From Fonsecaea monophora (taxonomy: Eukaryota; Ascomycota; Eurotiomycetes; Chaetothyriales; Herpotrichiellaceae): DNA of 64,000 nt. The first letter of the stretch is position 1; each line of letters starts with the position of its first letter. Below the pieces are notes generated by a model, which had not been told where the DNA came from, searched no databases, and saw only the letters and a list, made by a program, of their open reading frames with translations. Of this stretch, positions 31,980-42,337 are shown in pieces. The stretch lies in NCBI RefSeq assembly GCF_001642475.1, contig NW_019174037.1, positions 1 to 64,000 on the forward strand, given 5' to 3'. The position numbers were made by a program, and so were the translations under genes.

Positions 31980-32999
31980 TCAAGGCCGATCATCTGACGT
32001 GTCATGGGTGCTCGTCAAATGCAGAGGTATCCGGCGATCATTGTACCAATCCAAAGTTTGTTCGAAGTTTCTGCATCTGTGGTTCGTGTAGAAGTCAGGT
32101 ATATACTCTGCCATGGGAAATTCAGGCGTTGACGCGTTGAAGGTTATGAGTGTGAGATCACTCGTGCATTGCAGACTGATGCGGAGCATATCGATACAAT
32201 GATCTGCATGCGTACTTAGTGTCGCTCTTTGGCGAGAACGGCTCGACTTACCAAGGTGCTCCTGGATCATATGAGGTGTTGTCTTGAACATAATCTCTTT
32301 GTCGGCGTAATATTCGAAATGAGTCGCTTTCCGCAGAAGATTCTGGTACATTGGTTACATAAACCCTCTTCGACAGCCAATGATGAGGAAGCTCACCAGG
32401 CAGTGTAACTGGTGGAAAACCTCTAGATTGGCAGCATACTGGCCGCCTTTGTCCTCGGGGTATCTGATTGAAGACTCCAAGGATTTCCCAACCTTGACAA
32501 CTTCAGAGGCTGAAATGGGAAATGGGTCCTCTATTTGGACTTAATGTAAGTGCACGTCAACGTCTCTGGGTTGGTGGAGATAATAAGCATACCTGGAGTG
32601 ATTCTGTCCCACGCGGCATCACGCTCAGGGCTTGGGGGACCACGAAATCCATTGTCGTTAAACAGCTCGCCGTGGAACATGACCTCCTGATAGGTGCCCA
32701 CAGAGAAGAGCGCCGGAGCTAGACTTCTTAGCAGACTGGTCGAGTCGGTCCCATTAGATGTCCTTACAGTATGTAGACAGCTGTCTGCTACAGTGTTGGT
32801 CGCTCCTCAAGAAAGATATAAGGCCATATGTATAGGTCAAAAGAGCAGCGAAACCCACGAGGACATAGGCGCAGACTATTATCGATATGCAGCCCTGTCT
32901 CTTCGTTTGTTTCTTGACATTTTGTGTCGTGTAGAGGAATGGAGTGGATTGATTGTCCGAATGAAAAGGTATCTCTAGGGAAAGCTCAACTGGCTTCAT
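31980..32999 (-). CDS. UstYa-family (DUF3328) oxidase-like protein
   Basis: Five minus-strand exons (32999-32768, 32718-32593, 32530-32397, 32342-32252, 32203-31980) close exactly to 268 residues. The protein has a short cytoplasmic N-terminus, one membrane helix at about residues 37-60, then the luminal DUF3328 domain. Both family-defining metal-binding-like motifs are present: HQLHC at residues 159-163, and HLDHC at 193-197, which is restored only by splicing the fourth intron. The second is followed by IDMLRISLQC and, near the end, HRCRNFEQTLDW, as usual in this family. Characterised members (UstYa/Yb, and homologues in phomopsin, asperipin and victorin loci) catalyse oxidative cyclisation or cross-linking of ribosomal peptides. 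The adjacent divergent gene encodes a repetitive secreted precursor-like protein, the expected partner. No second DUF3328 gene was found in the window. Confidence 0.88.
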
Positions 33000-33884
33000 G
33001 GTTTGGTCGTGGGCAGGAGTCGAAAGAGGTCGAGAATCTTGATGCACATACGTCCCACTGCTCGCGACGCAAAATCCAGTTTATACTCTTCACACCTCTT
33101 GTCGGTGACAATGGACATGCACATAGAGAGCTCCTCTCAGCTTCCAACGCCTGGAATTCGCTTGACTGTGCCACATTGTCGCATCACTGTGTCTCTCGTT
33201 GGAATATGCCGCGGACTTGTCAGTAATATTTCGACAAAGAGTGGCCGAACAAGCATTCGAAGACGCAGAGAAATGTTCTGGAATCCTTGGGAGGAGGGAC
33301 ATGGAACGCGACGTGACTTTCGGATAATAGGGTAAATTGTCAGCTGAGCCTTCTTGCGATGATATCGTCATGGCTGGTGCAACCCCAGGCCTCGCATGGG
33401 CTTGGCACCTTGGCTCTCTTGGCATCCCCAAAGATCTTGGCATATTGGCATCTTTGCGATTGGTTGCGACGGAAGCGAACGAGGCTGGTATTCCTCCACT
33501 CAGCTCGCTACAACGAAACGTTCACTCTCGCGTTGATCGTGCAATTCAATCTTCGCAAACTTTGCAGGTACCTCATGGTAGTTGAGAGGTCTCGCCATCA
33601 TGGATTCCACTCCTCATGCGACCTCTGCAATGGCTGGGCAAACGTGCTTCTTGAGACCACGAAACCTACTTGGCAGTTCCAACTTGAATGGAAAATCAAA
33701 GCAGTGTATATCGAAAGCAAGTCGTCTGGAGAGGGAGATGAAAGGCTATAAGTAGAGACATCCTTCCTCTCTCTCAACAGCTATTTCTCATACGCATTAA
33801 CAAGCAAAGGCACCAAACCATTCATTATTCACGTTCCAACCAGAGGCAACCTCTTACAACAAAACAAACAAACACTTTTCCACA
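33000..33884. promoter_or_regulatory. Divergent promoter of UstYa-like and precursor genes
   Basis: The 885 bp lie between the two divergent starts. A TATA-like box TATAAGTA is at 33747-33754, 131 bp before the precursor ATG. It is followed by a CT-rich and then CAAA-rich leader (about 33770-33884), a composition common in strongly expressed fungal genes. The frames at 33003-33751 show no domain and look non-coding. Confidence 0.55.
33747..33754 (+). promoter_or_regulatory. TATA box of the repeat-precursor gene
   Basis: TATAAGTA, placed 131 bp upstream of the precursor start codon and followed by a pyrimidine-rich stretch where transcription could begin. Confidence 0.55.
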
Positions 33885-34892
33885 ATGAAGACCGGAGTCA
33901 TTCTCTCAGCCCTTGCCGGCGTTCTTTTCTCTCAAACACTCGCTGCTCCTCTTGCTCCCGCGGAGCTCGCTCGCGAGGCTCAGAACCAAGAGCTCTCCAA
34001 TGCTGCAACTCCCATTGCCATACGACTTGCTGGAACTCCAGTTGGTACTCCAATTGCCAAAACACCTGCTGTAACTCCAGTTGGTACTCCAATTGCCAAA
34101 AGACTTGCCGGGACTACAGTCGGTACTCCCATCGCCCTTCCGCTTGGTACTCCCAATGGAGCAGCCGATGGAGAACTGGCAGCCAACAAAGTCTTCAGAC
34201 GCGAGTCACAAGAGGATGCTCTGTCGCCATCCGTCTTCGCGTTCGCGTACTTACAGCCTGCCGAGGAGGATAGCAGCGACCTCATCACTGCCAACAAGAT
34301 CTTTTTAGCTGACGGCGAATCCTCGGCCAATAAGGTCTTCAAACGTGACATTCGGCTTGCAAATGATCCAGCTGATGCTCTCTCCCCGTCTGTCTTCGCG
34401 TTTGCCTATGTTCACTCTGCGGATGAGAATGACAGCGACCTCATCACTGCCAACAAGGTCTTCAAGAGGGGTCTCATCAATGCCAGCAACCCTGCCGACG
34501 GCGAGGCATCGGTTAATAAGATCTTTCAAGTCGACGGCGAGGCATTGGCGAACAGGATATTTGTTGCTGATGGCGAGTCATCTGTCAACAAGGCTTTTCT
34601 AGCTGAGGGCCAGGCTTCGGCTAATAAGGTCTTCAAAAGACGTCTCATACTCGCCAGCGACCCGGCCGATGGCCCGGTCTCAGCTAACAAGGTCTTTCTA
34701 GCTGACGGCGAGGCATCGGCTAACAAAGTCGCCAAGAGAGGTCTCATCCTCACCGACGATGACTCGAACAGCGCGGGTTTCTACTCGATCTACTGGAATG
34801 CGGCAAGTGACGGATCCCAAGATGCCACTGCTACTCTTCGGGGAGCTACCGCTGGTGCTGGTCCTATCGCTCTCCCGCTTCTCGCGAATTAA
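33885..34892 (+). CDS. Kex2-processed repeat protein, candidate RiPP precursor
   Basis: An intronless 335-residue secreted protein. Residues 1-20 (MKTGVILSALAGVLFSQTLA) form a signal peptide. The rest is repetitive. Residues 51-85 hold three 13-residue units built on VGTPIA. Two copies of a block with SPSVFAFAY and SDLITANK start at 111 and 164. Ten Asn-Lys/Arg-(Val/Ile/Ala)-(Phe/Ala) motifs occur, many in 12-residue units such as ADGEASANKVF. Dibasic Kex2-type sites lie at 72-73 (KR), 105-106 (RR), 153-154, 194-195, 251-253 (KRR) and 284-285 (KR). Most sit immediately after NKVF, so proteolysis would release a set of related peptides ending in NKVF. Signal peptide, internal repeats, dibasic sites and a divergent UstYa-family gene together are the known signature of dikaritin-type fungal RiPP precursors. 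I do not recognise the sequence; a non-modified secreted repeat protein is the alternative. Confidence 0.85.
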   Translation: MKTGVILSALAGVLFSQTLAAPLAPAELAREAQNQELSNAATPIAIRLAGTPVGTPIAKTPAVTPVGTPIAKRLAGTTVGTPIALPLGTPNGAADGELAANKVFRRESQEDALSPSVFAFAYLQPAEEDSSDLITANKIFLADGESSANKVFKRDIRLANDPADALSPSVFAFAYVHSADENDSDLITANKVFKRGLINASNPADGEASVNKIFQVDGEALANRIFVADGESSVNKAFLAEGQASANKVFKRRLILASDPADGPVSANKVFLADGEASANKVAKRGLILTDDDSNSAGFYSIYWNAASDGSQDATATLRGATAGAGPIALPLLAN

Positions 34893-37087
34893 GCACGGGG
34901 TGCAACGATATCAGGCACAAAATATCAGAAAGCCTCAACAAAGGAATCTGTGGTGATAGACGTGAACCCAGCCTTTTGTTTCTCTGGAAGAACAATTGGC
35001 GAGCATCAAAATTTGGCGATGCAAAGGGACAACGAAAATCAAGAGACTTTTCAACTCGAGATCATCATTGCTGTGATATAGCAATGGTCATGGGAGAAGG
35101 AAGTTGAAATACAAACTCTCGTTAAGTATTTGAAAATCGCTGAATTAGTTAGTTTATCAGAATGCATTGCTTCGCTCTTAATCCCTCAGCCCCCGATGTT
35201 TATAACAGTGAACCAAGGTAACCCTGATTGATATACACAAGAGATCGTTTTGCAGAGACAAGTCTTCCCGATGGACTGTCTGTGGTTTATCCAAGCCAGC
35301 GCCATGTAGAGGGCGAAACAAAAACGGGCAGTAGATACTTTGTGGTCCGTCCTCAGGCGAGGTGTGAGGAATCATGTCACCTCTACCTTACCGGCTCGGG
35401 TCAGCTCCATGTCACTATGACGGTGCCAGGGGGAATCTTGCGCACAGGATTGTTTGGGGGAGGATGTGGACCAGGCTCAACACGGGCATCGAAGATCTTT
35501 CAGGTATGCTGTACCATCCTCCAAAATATCCAGCTGCTCCTTCTCACGTGCATCATATTTTCGCCTGACATCGCGAACTCCCGCAACTTGAAACGGATGC
35601 TGGAGGGAAAGAGCTTCGGGCTTGGTCGAGGCTTCAGACCAGGGTCCATGAGTTTGTCTCCTTATTTTGGAAAACGAGAGACGAAAAGGAGGCTCAGCTA
35701 GGCTCCTCCGGCACATCCAACTGGTCTTCCTTCATTGTGAAGAATGGCAGCCAGACTCAAAGCTACGAGAAATCTCAGCATTGGAAAAGTAACTGAGATC
35801 TCGAACATAAGAATCAGGGAGAATGCGTTGTAGTCAATGATCGTGCAACTTCTTTCCCTTTTGCGTTGCCTCGGCTAAGAGTCAGCAATCTTCCAAAGTG
35901 GAAAGGCAGACTTTAAGGCTGAGCAATTTGTTCTCGACTCGCGATCCATCTAAAGCAAAGAGCAGGACTACACTGTTCAGTGCTCAAAGAGCTCCACCAC
36001 GAAAGGGAATCTGATGGAAAATTTGTGGCATGTCCATTGCCCACAGGAATTTGACTGGAAACTCCAGTATTTCAGGTTCGTTGCCAGTTTGTCCACCTGG
36101 GGTCTTGATGGGACACACAGCGAGGGCCTTGCTCTTCCTCTTCAGCCTTCTAGATCACTCGTCCTCACCGGCACTAGCATTGTCAATCGCGATTTGACGC
36201 GCTCGCGACAAGTGATCGCACCTTTTGGCAGCTACCGCAACTTCTGCCACAAACGTAGAGGGGCAACCTTGGGTGGCTAAGTATGTTGTGAAGTCCACGT
36301 CGGCGAGAGATAAATCCCTCGCTCTACCGCTCTAGCCTCACGCAATACGGCATTCCCCGAACCCTGGTGTTGCCCTCGAAAATTTTCCAGGTACTGATAC
36401 GAGGTATGGCTGACATGCAGAGTTGCGAGTGCGGCTGCCGTGCAAGAAAAAGTTACAGGAAAGTGAAAGATAGAGGATGAGAACGGCTTTGACTCGGATC
36501 AAGAGGACTATATGTCAACGAGGATTTCGAACACCCTGGCCTCGCCAAGAGATAGAGCGAGCTGGCCATTCTCGCACGGAAGAAAAGGCAACTTGTTGAC
36601 TTGTCACAACAAAATGTCGGTGCCAAAGAGGTAGCCATCGGACGTGGCCGGCCAATGAAGTCGACAAGAGAGCTTGGAAGGAATTTTGTTCTGCCGCAGG
36701 TTGTCTGGTCAATCAGATTAGAAGATCGAGCCTGTTTGCCCGAGTCGGGTGCTTCACCCCTAACAGGTCTAGTAGAGTCGACAGTTGCCAAGGAAGCTTA
36801 ACTCCTTATTTCACGCTCATGACCCGCCGTTGCCACGTCTGGACTCTCAAATCGTGGATACAACCCCCTCGTTTGTAGGTGCCATCCCGATATCAAAGAC
36901 AAGGGAAGAGTGTAACCTGAGACGAGCTCATCCAAATATCCGACAAACAGCTGCCACATATCGCTGGGGAATAGCATTGTCTAGAAATGCCCATCATGTT
37001 GCCGCCGATAAGTACATTCGCTGAACGGATGCTACCATCCTCGTCCCTCTTTCGCCATCTCGTCCTTCGCCCCTACCTGTCTGTGAA
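34893..37087. other. Intergenic 2.2 kb, possible small secreted ORF
   Basis: No gene could be built with confidence. On the minus strand a short frame from 35808 to 35698 has a signal-peptide-like start (MLRFLVALSLAAIL from 35781). A separate frame downstream of it, at about 35390-35490, reads proline-rich and ends in TVIVTWS. These may be exons of one small secreted protein, but no intron pair joins them convincingly. Other frames look random. Confidence 0.3.
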
Positions 37088-39339
37088 ATGGCACCTCGTC
37101 ATACCGCTGTAGCTATAAAGACCTTCAGACGCCCACGGACTCGGGTCAGAGATACACCACTCCTCATACTCACATTTCTCTCCACTGGTCCCTCACCGTG
37201 CCTGTTGACAACGCTGAGACTGCCAGGGCCGGTGGTCTGCAACACCTGGAGGCCGACAATGGCCGTCAAGGCGCCACCACCAAGAATGAAGTTGTGCAGT
37301 TCGTTCGCCACGACTCAGAATATGACAATGCTCCTACACAAGAGGAGCTTCATGGACCCAATGCTCTTCGCCGAGTCGCCGTGCCCATTCCATGGTCAGT
37401 GTACACGGTCGCCTTTGTGGAGCTTTGCGAGCGTTTCTCCTACTACGGAACCCAGGTTGTTTGTATGCCTCAAAAATGAAATATCTGCTGTTTTTACAGG
37501 CCACTAAACATCCATTACAGACTCCAACTTTGTGAACCACTCTCTTCCACTCCCTGCGCCGAATGGTCCGCCGGGATCTCACCATAACACTGGGGCTGGT
37601 GGTGGCTCCGACCAGGGTATCTCTGGTGCTCTGGGTCAAGGTCCTCGGACCGCCAATGGCATCAATACCTTCAACACCTTCTGGGTGTATTGTGTGCCCC
37701 TTCTTGGAGCCTACAGTAAGTCCCCTTTCGCTGGTGTCACCATAGGCTTTTCATGACCCGGCCACTCAAGATTTCAGGGCGAGGCTAACTCGAGACAGTG
37801 GCCGATGAACACTGGGGAAGATACAAGACCATCTGCGTGTCTATTGCTATTGCTATCATCGGTCACATCGTCCTCGTTATTTCTGCTATCCCACCAGTCA
37901 TCACAACACCACCGCTTGCTATGCCGTTTTTATGCTCGGTCTGATCATCATGGGATTTGGGACTGGTAGTTTCAAACCCAATATCTCGCCTTTGATCGTC
38001 GAACAAATCGATGTGACCAGAGCCTTTGTCAAGACGTTATCCTCCGGAGAACGCGTGATTGTAGATCCGATCATCACGCAGAGCAGGATATATCATTACT
38101 TCTACCTCTTCATCAACATTGGCGCACTTGTTGGCCAAATTGGCATGGTATGTTCCCCTCTGAGAACTGTGCTTGCCATCCAAAGCTCACCATTATGCCC
38201 AGGTCTACGCCGAGAAATATGTGGGGTTCTGGCTTTCGTTCCTACTCCCTCTCCTAGCCTTCCTAACGACTCCTTTTGTCATGTGGTGGGGACGCAACCG
38301 CTATCAGCAAAGACCACCAGCTGGATCCGTCGTAACCAAGGCCGTCCGCTGCCTCGTCTACAGAATGAAGGGTCGCTGGTCTTTCAACCCAGTCACCATG
38401 TGGAAGCATACCAGCAACGGTTCGATTCGGGAAGCAGTGAAGCCTTCCAATATTCAGCCCTCTCAGCGGCCCGTGTGGATGACGTTTGATGATGCTTGGG
38501 TGGACGAAGTCCGCCGTGGCTTTGCTGCCTGCGCGGTCTTCTGTTACTACCCGCTTTACTGGCTTGCATACGGTCAACTGACCAACAACTTTACTGCTCA
38601 AGCAGGCACAATGAAGCTGAACGGTGTGCCCAACGAGTAGGTTCATCTTCTGCCATGTTGTGTGGTGCATCTGCACACATGCTGACTGGAGTTTCTTGTA
38701 GTGTTGTCAACAACCTCGACCCTTTCGCCCTCATTATCTTCATCCCCCTCTGCGACTCATTCCTTTACCCTGGTCTGCGAAAATTGGGCTTCAACTTCAC
38801 TGCACTGAAAAAAATTACTGCGGGCTTTTGGCTCGCGGCGGCAGCCATGATATGGGCTGCAGTTGTTCAGTTTTACATCTATAAGAGATCACCATGCGGG
38901 TACCAGGCCAACAGCTGCTTCAATGACGATGGCTCTGTCAACCCGGCGCCTCTCAACGTCTGGATTCAAACGGGTTGCTATGTTCTCATTGCCCTCTCCG
39001 AGATCTTCGCGTCGATCACATCCCTGGAGTATGCATATTCCAAAGCGTCCAAGAACATGCGCTCTCTAGTCCAGGCTATCGCTCTCTTCACAAATCTCGG
39101 CTGCTATCGCCGAGGCTTTGAATCGTCTTTCGGGTGATCCGTTGCTTGTCTGGAACTACGGTGTGTTTGCTGTGGTTGCCTTTGTTGGTGGCTGCTTGTT
39201 CATCTGGCAATTCTGGTCGCTTGACCAGCAGAAGGATGAACTCAACTTGTTTCCCGGGGGTTTTGTGGTGGCGCAAAAGGATGTCGAGGAGGTCTCGATC
39301 AGTGAGCCTCTACCGCATACAATTGACGAGAAGAAATAA
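37088..39339 (+). pseudogene. POT/PTR2 oligopeptide transporter with two frameshifts
   Basis: Exon-like segments 37150-37462, 37521-37715, 37799-38147, 38203-38636 and 38702-39339 read as a di/tripeptide-proton symporter of the PTR2 family. Signatures are FVELCERFSYYGTQVV, GINTFNTFWVYCVPLLGAY, HWGRYKTICVS, LIIMGFGTGSFKPNISPL and NLDPFALIIFIPL. The reading frame breaks twice. Near 37895-37925, after VISAIPPV, a change equivalent to one missing base puts the frame onto a stop at 37942. Near 39090-39100, after QAIALFTN, the frame is shifted again before AAIAEALN. The 5' exon is uncertain: ATG 37088 with a 41-bp intron is one possibility. Intron borders elsewhere are good. Either the gene is a young pseudogene or the assembly carries two indels. 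Its place beside the candidate RiPP genes may be chance. Confidence 0.75.
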
Positions 39340-40240
39340 ACTGGACATGGCGGGTTAGATAGTGAAACTTGCGAAAATCTCTGAAGGGATTGTCGCTGAT
39401 CCGCAACCTCTTTGGTGCTATCTCTGCGACCCCTGAGAACACTTCTCCCACAATTGTCGTCCCACGGACTGAGTGCTCTATTTCAGCTACTGAATGATGC
39501 TACCATCCGAGTTTATGCCGTACTTTCGAGAGTCACCGCGGTAACCGTGCTCGTGTAGTGAAATAGACGAAAGTAACAGAACGCAATCTTGATCCTCATC
39601 TACTGAGTCTCCTGAGAAAGGAGGTTGTTCAGTGGAACCAAACGGTAAGAGCCAGGCCTTCTGACACCGACCGACAATCAGTGGTCAATCCCGAAAGGCA
39701 ATGAACGCTCGCGTCGTGGTCAGTCTCGTCGACCGAGGCAAAATTCCAGTCGATTCAGCCGCCCAGCTTTGTAGTGAATGGTTTTCCTCACCATCTTACA
39801 CTCCGAGTGTGCCCGAGCGTGGAGGTGGCGAACGCAGCTCGATATACCCATCAACATCAAGGTACTTGTATGGACAGGCTCTTGGCAATTTCCATGGCGC
39901 TCAATGGGAATGGAGCTGGGTAACCGAAGCATCTGCCGCAGGCTTGAGTTACGCACGAAGTTCGTTAAAATACGTGGGGCGGGGGGGCTCACTAATCCCC
40001 AAAGAAGCTGAAGAGGGTGAATCGATGATTTGAACCGAGGCATCTGGACAAGGCTTGACCTTCCAAACCTGGCGATGATAATTTTGGCCCGATCATGACA
40101 CCTGCTTGCTTCAAGGGCAGTGAGCAGCTTAAATACCAATCTTCCCCTTCCCTTGAAGCCCTTGATTCAAGCAGGCTGGCTTCTTCCTGTCCCTATCTTT
40201 GTTTCTAATCGCTTTCCGGTTCCTCCGAAACTCCCTCGAG
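39340..40240. promoter_or_regulatory. Upstream region of acyl-CoA oxidase
   Basis: No gene seen. CCGAGG hexamers, matching the FarA/FarB fatty-acid response core, lie at 39733-39738 and 40035-40040. About 30 bp around the second is an imperfect copy of 39920-39950 (ACCGAAGCATCTG versus ACCGAGGCATCTG, each followed by AGGCTTGA), suggesting a small promoter duplication. Confidence 0.5.
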
Positions 40241-42337
40241 ATGCCTACGAATCCAGAATGGGTCAAGGCCCTCAAACCGTCTGGTCCTCAAGGTTCCGAG
40301 CTGCTCTCCCAAGAGAGAGCCAAATCCAGCCTCGACGTCGATCAGCTCGCTGATTTCATGTTTACACGGGAGAACCTCGAGAGAAATGAACGTATTCTTA
40401 GGATCCTTCAAGCCGATCCTGTTTTCGACAAGTCACAAAACTACTTTCGAGGGAGAATCAGCCGGATTGAAGCGGCGTTGGCTAGAGGGAAGAGACTGCA
40501 TCAGTTGGAGGTCAAACATAAATGGTCAAGAGATGAATATCAGACAGCCAATGATCTAATCAGCGAGCCAACTCCTTATGGCCTGCATGCGAGCATGTTC
40601 GTTGTCACTCTGCGCGAGCAAGGTACTCCCGAACAGCACAAGCTCTTCCTAGACAAGGCGGAGGCGTATAAGATTATTGGCTGCTATGCTCAGACTGAAC
40701 TTGGTCACGGCTCGAATGTCAGGGGATTGGAGACCACTGCTACCTGGAACTCCGACGACAAGACTTTCACAATCAATTCGCCATACCTCACTGCCTCAAA
40801 GTGGTGGATTGGCTCGCTTGGAAGAACTGCCAACTATGCCATTGTCATGGCACAACTGTTCATCGACGGTAAATCATACGGCCCTCATCCTTTCGTGGTA
40901 CAGGTCAGGGATCTGGAAACTCATCAACCGCTCACTGGCGTTCACGTCGGTGATATTGGCCCAAAGTTTGGATACAACACCATGGATAATGGTTTCCTCT
41001 TATTCAAGAACGTCAAAATTCCACACGTCAATATGCTGGCTCGCTTCTCCAGGGTCGATCCCAACACCAACAAATACGTCCGCCCTTCAAACCCTTCTCT
41101 CGTCTACGGTACCCTCACCTTCGTTCGAAGCACCATCGTCCTGCAAGCGGGTTCTACCCTGGCCCGTGGCGTCACCATTGCCACCCGTTACTGTGCTGTG
41201 CGACGACAATTCCAAGATCGGGATATCCACGAACCCGGTGAAAATCAGGTTCTCAACTACACCATGGTCCAGATTCGACTGCTACCGTTGCTCGCAGCAA
41301 CCTACGCCCTCCACTTCACAGGCAAGAGCATGATCCGATTGTATCAGGAAAACCAGAAACGCATGAGCGCCGGTGATGCTGGCAAGCTATCCGACTCCAC
41401 TCGGGGACCAGGACCAGAGGAGCTTAATCCAGGCACCGATCTTCTGGCCGACTTACATTCCACAAGTTGCGCCTTGAAAGCCTACGGTTCCACCACCGCG
41501 GCGGAGGGCCTGGAAGTTTGTCGTCGCGCCTGCGGCGGTCATGGGTACTCGTCCTTCGCTGGTATCGGTGCATGGTACGCGGACTATCTTCCCACAGTGA
41601 CTTGGGAGGGCGACAACTACATGCTCACACAGCAAGTGTCCCGATACCTCTTGAAATCTGCCCGGAGCGTTCTCGCTGGTAAGGCGGCAAAGAATGACAC
41701 CACACGGATCCTGACTGATTTCATCCGCCGTCGCGACATTGGCTGTGCATTCGATGTGATTGGCAACGACGAAGACCTGGTCGCAGCATTCGCATGGCGT
41801 GTTTCCTTCTTGACTTTTGAGGCTCTTCGTCACCGCGATGAGGACAAGCAATCCTGGAACTCCTTGCTTGTGGACTTCTGGCGTTTGTCCACAGCACATG
41901 CCCAGTATATGATCGTCAAGAACTTCCATGATGCGTTGCAGGATCAGGCCACCAAGAAACAATTGGACGAATACACGGTGACGTTGTTGCACAAGTTGTT
42001 CCGTCTGTATGCTCTGCATACACTTGAACGCGAAGCATCAGAATTCTACTCATCCGCCGCAGTGACGGTTCGCCAAATTACGTTGGCACGCACAAAGACG
42101 GTGATGAAACTGCTCGAGGAGATCCGCCCCCATGCTGTTCGATTGGTCGATGCGTGGAAGTTTTCCGACTGGCAACTCGATTCATCCCTCGGAAGATACG
42201 ATGGCAATGTGTACGAGGACATGTTCCACCGGGCGAGTGAGTTGAATCCGCTGAACAACGTGGTGTTCGATCCATACCCAGATTCCAAGACGCTGTTCAG
42301 AAAGGACGAGAGACAGGATTTGAGGAGCAAGCTATGA
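40241..42337 (+). CDS. Peroxisomal acyl-CoA oxidase, PTS1 SKL
   Basis: A 698-residue intronless flavoprotein that performs the first step of peroxisomal beta-oxidation, oxidising acyl-CoA to trans-2-enoyl-CoA with production of hydrogen peroxide. The signatures are CYAQTELGHGSNVRGLETTA around residue 150, TASKWWIGSLGRTANYAIV, YNTMDNGFLLFKNV, and the C-terminal half with CRRACGGHGYSSFAGI and TWEGDNYMLTQQVSRYLLK. The protein ends in Ser-Lys-Leu, the canonical PTS1. ATG 40241 is chosen because the family begins with NPEWVKALKPSGP and the frame upstream has no Met before a non-coding leader. Length is normal. Two CCGAGG sites upstream are consistent with fatty-acid induction. Confidence 0.95.
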   Translation: MPTNPEWVKALKPSGPQGSELLSQERAKSSLDVDQLADFMFTRENLERNERILRILQADPVFDKSQNYFRGRISRIEAALARGKRLHQLEVKHKWSRDEYQTANDLISEPTPYGLHASMFVVTLREQGTPEQHKLFLDKAEAYKIIGCYAQTELGHGSNVRGLETTATWNSDDKTFTINSPYLTASKWWIGSLGRTANYAIVMAQLFIDGKSYGPHPFVVQVRDLETHQPLTGVHVGDIGPKFGYNTMDNGFLLFKNVKIPHVNMLARFSRVDPNTNKYVRPSNPSLVYGTLTFVRSTIVLQAGSTLARGVTIATRYCAVRRQFQDRDIHEPGENQVLNYTMVQIRLLPLLAATYALHFTGKSMIRLYQENQKRMSAGDAGKLSDSTRGPGPEELNPGTDLLADLHSTSCALKAYGSTTAAEGLEVCRRACGGHGYSSFAGIGAWYADYLPTVTWEGDNYMLTQQVSRYLLKSARSVLAGKAAKNDTTRILTDFIRRRDIGCAFDVIGNDEDLVAAFAWRVSFLTFEALRHRDEDKQSWNSLLVDFWRLSTAHAQYMIVKNFHDALQDQATKKQLDEYTVTLLHKLFRLYALHTLEREASEFYSSAAVTVRQITLARTKTVMKLLEEIRPHAVRLVDAWKFSDWQLDSSLGRYDGNVYEDMFHRASELNPLNNVVFDPYPDSKTLFRKDERQDLRSKL

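Noticed and set aside
33003..33751. Several plus-strand frames between the UstYa-like and precursor genes
   Set aside because: They overlap in different frames, show no domain, and occupy what is best explained as the divergent promoter.
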